A stretch of DNA of 8,669 nt from Bacteroidales bacterium. Lineage in GTDB: Bacteria > Bacteroidota > Bacteroidia > Bacteroidales > Muribaculaceae. Where the stretch lies: contig WFMA01000217.1 of NCBI GenBank assembly GCA_009177195.1, forward strand, positions 1 through 8,669. The letters run 5' to 3'. The notes below the pieces were generated by a model. It saw only the letters and a program-made list of their open reading frames with translations. It ran no database searches and was not told the DNA's origin. Positions 6,190-8,669 of this stretch are shown here, piece after piece; the stretch's first letter is position 1, and each line of letters starts with the position of its first letter. A program made the translations under genes and the position numbers.

Positions 6190-6219
6190 CGAAGATATAT
6201 ATATATATATATATGCAAG
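6190..6219 (-). promoter_or_regulatory. Probable promoter of the secreted-protein gene, AT-repeat spacer
   Basis: On the minus strand CTTG (6219-6216) precedes, by 18 bases, TATCTTCG (6197-6190). Each box is one mismatch from the Bacteroidota -33 TTTG and -7 TAnnTTTG. Almost the whole spacer is the AT-dinucleotide tract. The leader would be about 30 bases. A second possible -7 box (TTATTTTG, 6245-6238) lies upstream, so the assignment is tentative. Confidence 0.45.
6195..6214. repeat. (AT)10 microsatellite
   Basis: Ten uninterrupted AT units lie about 40-60 bases upstream of the start codon of the secreted-protein gene. Tracts of this length are prone to slipped-strand length change. Confidence 0.95.
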
Positions 6220-6276
6220 CGTTTTAGCTTTTATTAACAAAATAATTTGATTTCATTTGCTCCTGCAAAAGCATCC

Positions 6277-6305
6277 ATTCAGGGCGTTTTCACAACGTCC
6301 TGAAT
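6277..6305 (-). terminator. Hairpin downstream of the ABC-F gene, possible terminator
   Basis: A 12-bp stem (6277-6288 with 6294-6305, one G·U pair, 5-base loop) lies 49 bases after the ABC-F stop codon. On the minus strand it is followed by GGATGCTTTTGC, so there is only a run of four T and the terminator call is weak. The rest of the gap 6220-6353 shows nothing else I can name. Confidence 0.4.
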
Positions 6306-6353
6306 AGGCTGTAGATCAACGGAGCGGCAGATGATGCCGGGCAATGGAATGGG

Positions 6354-8123
6354 CTAAATTTCAGAAAGTTCGAGCCAGCGCATCTCCTTTTCATCAAGAA
6401 GGTTTTTCACCTCCTCGTAGCGAGCCGATTTTGCGGCTATATCATCGACATTGCCGCTGTTGAAGAACTCTTCAAGCTCCCTCTTTTCAGCGGTCAGCTT
6501 GTCGATTTCTCCGGTGAGGCTCTCAAATTCTTTCTGCTCCTTGTAGGTGAGTTTGCGGGTGCGGTTTACGGTTTTGTCGTTGGCAGGCGCCTGGGTTTCT
6601 TTTGCCGGAGCCGCCTCGGCTGTGCGGGCTTTTTCCCATTCGCGGTAGTCGCTGTAGCCGCCCGGGAAATCCTTGATTTTGCCATCGCCCTCAAAGACGA
6701 AGAGGTGGTCGACGATGCTGTCGAGGAAGAAGCGGTCGTGGCTGATGACGATGAGACAGCCGTTGAAATTTCTCAGGTAGTCCTCAAGGATGGCGAGGGT
6801 TACGATGTCGAGGTCGTTGGTGGGCTCGTCGAGGATGAGGAAGTTGGGCGAACGCATCAGCACGGTGGCGAGATGGAGGCGCGCCCTTTCGCCGCCGCTG
6901 AGGGTGTGGATATATTTCTGCTGGTCGGCGGGGGAGAAAAGGAAGTGGGTGAGAAACTGCATGGGCGAGTAGCGGACATCGCCGTTGACCACGATGTCGT
7001 CGGCAAGCTCGGTCACGGCGTCGATCACTTTCTTATTCTCGTCAAAGGCGATTCCTTCCTGGCTGTAGTAGCCGAATTTAACGGTTTCGCCCACGTTCCA
7101 TTCGCCCGAGTCGGGAGCCACGAGCCCCTGAAGCATCTTGATGAAGGTGGATTTGCCCACGCCGTTGTGCCCTATTATGCCCAGCTTTTCGTAGCGGGCG
7201 AAGGTGTAGGTGAAATCGTCGAGTATGATTTTGTCACCGAAACGCTTGTTGACCCCTGCGGCTTCGAAAATCTTGGAGCCGATGTAGGACGACTTGACGT
7301 TGAGGTTCACGTTGTCGTCGCGCATGTTCACCTTGGAGCGCTCCTTGAGGTCGTAGAAAGCGTCGATGCGGTATTTGGCTTTTCCCGCGCGAGCCTGAGG
7401 CTGGCGGCGCATCCATTCCTGCTCTTTGCGTAGGGTGTTCTTGACCTTGGCGAGTTCAGCCGACATGGCGTCGATGCGTTCCTGACGGCGGCGCAGATAG
7501 TAGTCGTAGTTACCGTCGTAGGTGAATATCTGCTGCCGGTCGATTTCGATGATTTTGTTAGTGACGCGGTCGAGGAAATAGCGGTCGTGGGTGACCATGA
7601 GGAGGGTGACGCGTGATTTTTTCAGATAGCCCTCGATCCATTCGATCGACTCGATGTCAAGGTGGTTGGTGGGCTCGTCGAGGATGATGAGCTCCGGGTT
7701 GCCGAGGATGACTTTGGCGAGCGCCACGCGTTTAGCCTGTCCGCCCGACAGGGTGGCGATTGTTGCCGAGGGGTCGTCGATGCCGAGCTGCGAGAGCTGC
7801 CTGACGGCTCGGTCGCCGTAGTCGGCGTCATATTCGCTCGCCACGTGATTTTTCATCATGTAGTCCATGATGGTCACGGAGTCGCCGAAGTCGGGGTTCT
7901 GGTCGAGGATACCCACCCGAAGCCCGTTGCGGAACACGATACTGCCTGAATCGGGGCTCTCTTTCCCTGCGATGATGTTGAGCAGGGTCGATTTTCCCGT
8001 TCCGTTCTTGGCGATCACCCCTATTTTGTCGCCCTCATACACTCCGAAAGTCACGTCGGCAAACAGCATTCTGTCTCCGTAGCTTTTCGTGAGATTGTCA
8101 ACCTGTAGAAAACTCGTAGCCAT
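6354..8123 (-). CDS. uup: ABC-F family ATPase, Uup-like
   Basis: This 589-residue soluble protein has two ABC domains and no membrane segment, the ABC-F plan. Domain 1 has Walker A AKNGTGKST (38-46), LSGGQ (125-129), DEPTNHLD (149-156) and switch H179. A charged helical linker (about 207-265) contains WMRRQPQARAGKAKYRI, which corresponds to the conserved Uup linker element. Domain 2 has Walker A GHNGVGKST (318-326), LSGGE (408-412), DEPTNDLD (432-439) and HDRFFLD. After a low-complexity Ala/Pro-rich hinge, residues about 520-589 form a lysine/glutamate-rich coiled coil, as in Uup, where it binds nucleic acid. ABC-F proteins act at the ribosomal E site; Uup affects ribosome assembly, ribosome rescue and transposon precise excision. 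E. coli Uup is 635 residues. An antibiotic-resistance ABC-F is less likely because of the coiled-coil tail and conserved linker. It is apparently monocistronic. Confidence 0.9.
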   Translation of the reverse strand: MATSFLQVDNLTKSYGDRMLFADVTFGVYEGDKIGVIAKNGTGKSTLLNIIAGKESPDSGSIVFRNGLRVGILDQNPDFGDSVTIMDYMMKNHVASEYDADYGDRAVRQLSQLGIDDPSATIATLSGGQAKRVALAKVILGNPELIILDEPTNHLDIESIEWIEGYLKKSRVTLLMVTHDRYFLDRVTNKIIEIDRQQIFTYDGNYDYYLRRRQERIDAMSAELAKVKNTLRKEQEWMRRQPQARAGKAKYRIDAFYDLKERSKVNMRDDNVNLNVKSSYIGSKIFEAAGVNKRFGDKIILDDFTYTFARYEKLGIIGHNGVGKSTFIKMLQGLVAPDSGEWNVGETVKFGYYSQEGIAFDENKKVIDAVTELADDIVVNGDVRYSPMQFLTHFLFSPADQQKYIHTLSGGERARLHLATVLMRSPNFLILDEPTNDLDIVTLAILEDYLRNFNGCLIVISHDRFFLDSIVDHLFVFEGDGKIKDFPGGYSDYREWEKARTAEAAPAKETQAPANDKTVNRTRKLTYKEQKEFESLTGEIDKLTAEKRELEEFFNSGNVDDIAAKSARYEEVKNLLDEKEMRWLELSEI

Positions 8124-8127
8124 GCTG

Positions 8128-8169
8128 CAAAGTTAGCAAAGATAATTAAAATAGAGAAGTTTTTTGAAA
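8128..8169 (-). promoter_or_regulatory. Promoter region of the ABC-F gene with tandem -7 boxes
   Basis: Two perfect TAnnTTTG boxes lie on the minus strand nine bases apart: TATCTTTG (8144-8137) and TAACTTTG (8135-8128). TTTC (8169-8166), 21 bases upstream of the first, is the best -33 candidate. The first box would give a leader of roughly 7-10 bases; the second would place the start at or inside the ATG. Confidence 0.5.
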
Positions 8170-8170
8170 A

Positions 8171-8193
8171 GTAGGGACATCGCGCACGATATC
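8171..8193. repeat. Dispersed palindrome, degenerate copy
   Basis: The unit GACATCGCGCACGATATC (8176-8193) differs from the perfect palindrome at 5238-5255 at 2 of 18 positions. The preceding GTAGG is shared as well. It lies just upstream of the ABC-F promoter. Confidence 0.6.
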
Positions 8194-8250
8194 ACCATCG
8201 CAATACCTTGATTCACACTAAAATGCACTTATCTACCTTGAAATCTATCT

Positions 8251-8274
8251 GGTGACATTGCGTGCGATGTGACC
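8251..8274. repeat. Dispersed palindrome, more diverged copy
   Basis: ACATTGC and GCGATGT around a 2-base centre form the same palindrome with one wobble, flanked by GGTG and GACC. The 57 bases between this copy and the one ending at 8193 show no gene or motif I can support. Confidence 0.5.
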
Positions 8275-8283
8275 CCGGTCCGC

Positions 8284-8584
8284 GAGCCTGAAAGGCTCAC
8301 CCCTATGGATAACCCGGCACTACGAGCGAAGCGAGGTGTGCCGGGACCACCGAAACAAAAGATTGCACTCTGTAAAGAGTGCCCCCTAAACCCACAAGGG
8401 GAAAACGAACCCGAAGGGTTCATCCCTCAATAGCCGTGGGTGAAGCCCGCAGGGCGGAACCCACGGAAACAGGCACCCCCACAAAATCCGATTCTGAAAG
8501 AATCATCTATCCGTGTCGTTCCTACAGAACTCCTAATGACGGCACCTCACTATTACCCGGGGTGCCGCTTCGCTCCACCCCGGG
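8284..8584. repeat. Array of about nine short stem-loops, non-coding
   Basis: Consecutive short inverted repeats fill this stretch. They are GAGCC/GGCTC (8284-8298), CCCGGCAC/GTGCCGGG (8313-8345), GCACTC/GAGTGC (8365-8382), CCC/GGG (8391-8400), GAACCC/GGGTTC (8407-8421), CCGTGGGT/ACCCACGG (8434-8466) enclosing GCCC/GGGC (8445-8455), GATTC/GAATC (8490-8504), GTTC/GAAC (8518-8530) and CCCGGGGTG/CACCCCGGG (8556-8584). Loops are mostly small and A-rich (TGAAA twice, TGTAAA, GAA, GCA, CTACA, ACAA). The second and last hairpins carry AGCGAAGC and its complement GCTTCGCT in their loops and so look like inverted relatives bounding the array. No protein frame is convincing. It may be a degenerate REP/BIME-like element or a structured RNA. 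Confidence 0.65.
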
Positions 8585-8611
8585 AAATCTAGGACCTGTG
8601 CAAGGAAAAAG

Positions 8612-8651
8612 TGTTAAAAATTTTGTCGAGATTTTATTTTTGTGTTTAACA
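8612..8651 (+). promoter_or_regulatory. A/T-rich promoter-like sequence at the right edge
   Basis: TATTTTTG (8635-8642) matches the -7 box TAnnTTTG. TGTTAAA (8612-8618) and TTTAACA (8645-8651) form a 7-bp inverted repeat around it, and there is no good TTTG at 19 bases (TGTT instead). It may drive a plus-strand gene beyond the window; no start codon for one is visible. Confidence 0.35.
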
Positions 8652-8669
8652 TTTGAGGTTAGTGGCGTG

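Noticed and set aside
6705..7433. 242-codon open frame on the plus strand
   Set aside because: It is antisense to the second half of the ABC-F gene; the Val/Glu/Gly-rich translation is typical of a shadow frame.
8229..8423. 64-codon minus-strand frame
   Set aside because: It runs straight through the hairpin array; composition (Ser/Gly/Arg) follows the repeats, and it has no ribosome site or promoter.
8284..8584. CRISPR array
   Set aside because: The hairpin stems are not copies of one repeat and spacing is irregular; no cas gene is present.
8284..8584. tRNA or rRNA gene
   Set aside because: No cloverleaf with TTCGANTC arm and no rRNA core sequence is seen; the stems are isolated short hairpins.

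Overview
The window looks like a chromosomal segment of a Bacteroidota bacterium of the order Bacteroidales, probably a gut Muribaculaceae/Prevotella-type lineage (the family is inference). Three things point there. Most promoters match the Bacteroidota pattern TTTG-N19-TAnnTTTG. Leaders are short and A/T-rich, mostly with weak or no Shine-Dalgarno. One secreted protein ends in the YNLQG...GKK-type tail common in this group. All protein genes look intact except the first, which the left edge cuts.

Layout. Positions 1-2023 hold a tight minus-strand operon: udk (uridine kinase), lptB (LPS-transport ATPase) and a CPBP-type intramembrane protease. A compact divergent promoter region (about 2057-2105) separates it from mlaE-mlaF on the plus strand (2127-3643), the permease and ATPase of a phospholipid (MCE-type) transporter. 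mlaF ends at a strong hairpin terminator, and a near-ideal promoter for metK is embedded in that terminator. The metK leader (about 3716-3885) carries what reads as a SAM-II riboswitch. It is followed by an intrinsic terminator and a 7-bp alternative pairing that could act as antiterminator, so S-adenosylmethionine would switch off its own synthase. metK (3886-5172) is followed by palindromic repeats, one of which serves as its terminator.

Convergent to metK is a minus-strand gene for a small secreted beta-rich protein of unknown function (5472-6155), with its own terminator. An (AT)10 tract lies at the expected spacer position of its likely promoter, which suggests phase-variable expression. 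Next on the minus strand is a Uup-like ABC-F ATPase (6354-8123). The last 546 bases hold no convincing gene. They contain this gene's promoter, two degenerate copies of a dispersed palindrome, a striking run of about nine short stem-loops with unrelated stems (8284-8584), and an A/T-rich promoter-like edge.

Taken together, the left half concerns envelope lipid traffic (LptB, MlaE, MlaF) plus pyrimidine salvage, and the centre is methionine/SAM metabolism under RNA control. The right half is a surface or secreted protein, a ribosome- or DNA-associated ATPase and repetitive intergenic DNA. The most interesting parts are the metK leader switch, the AT-repeat promoter and the hairpin array.
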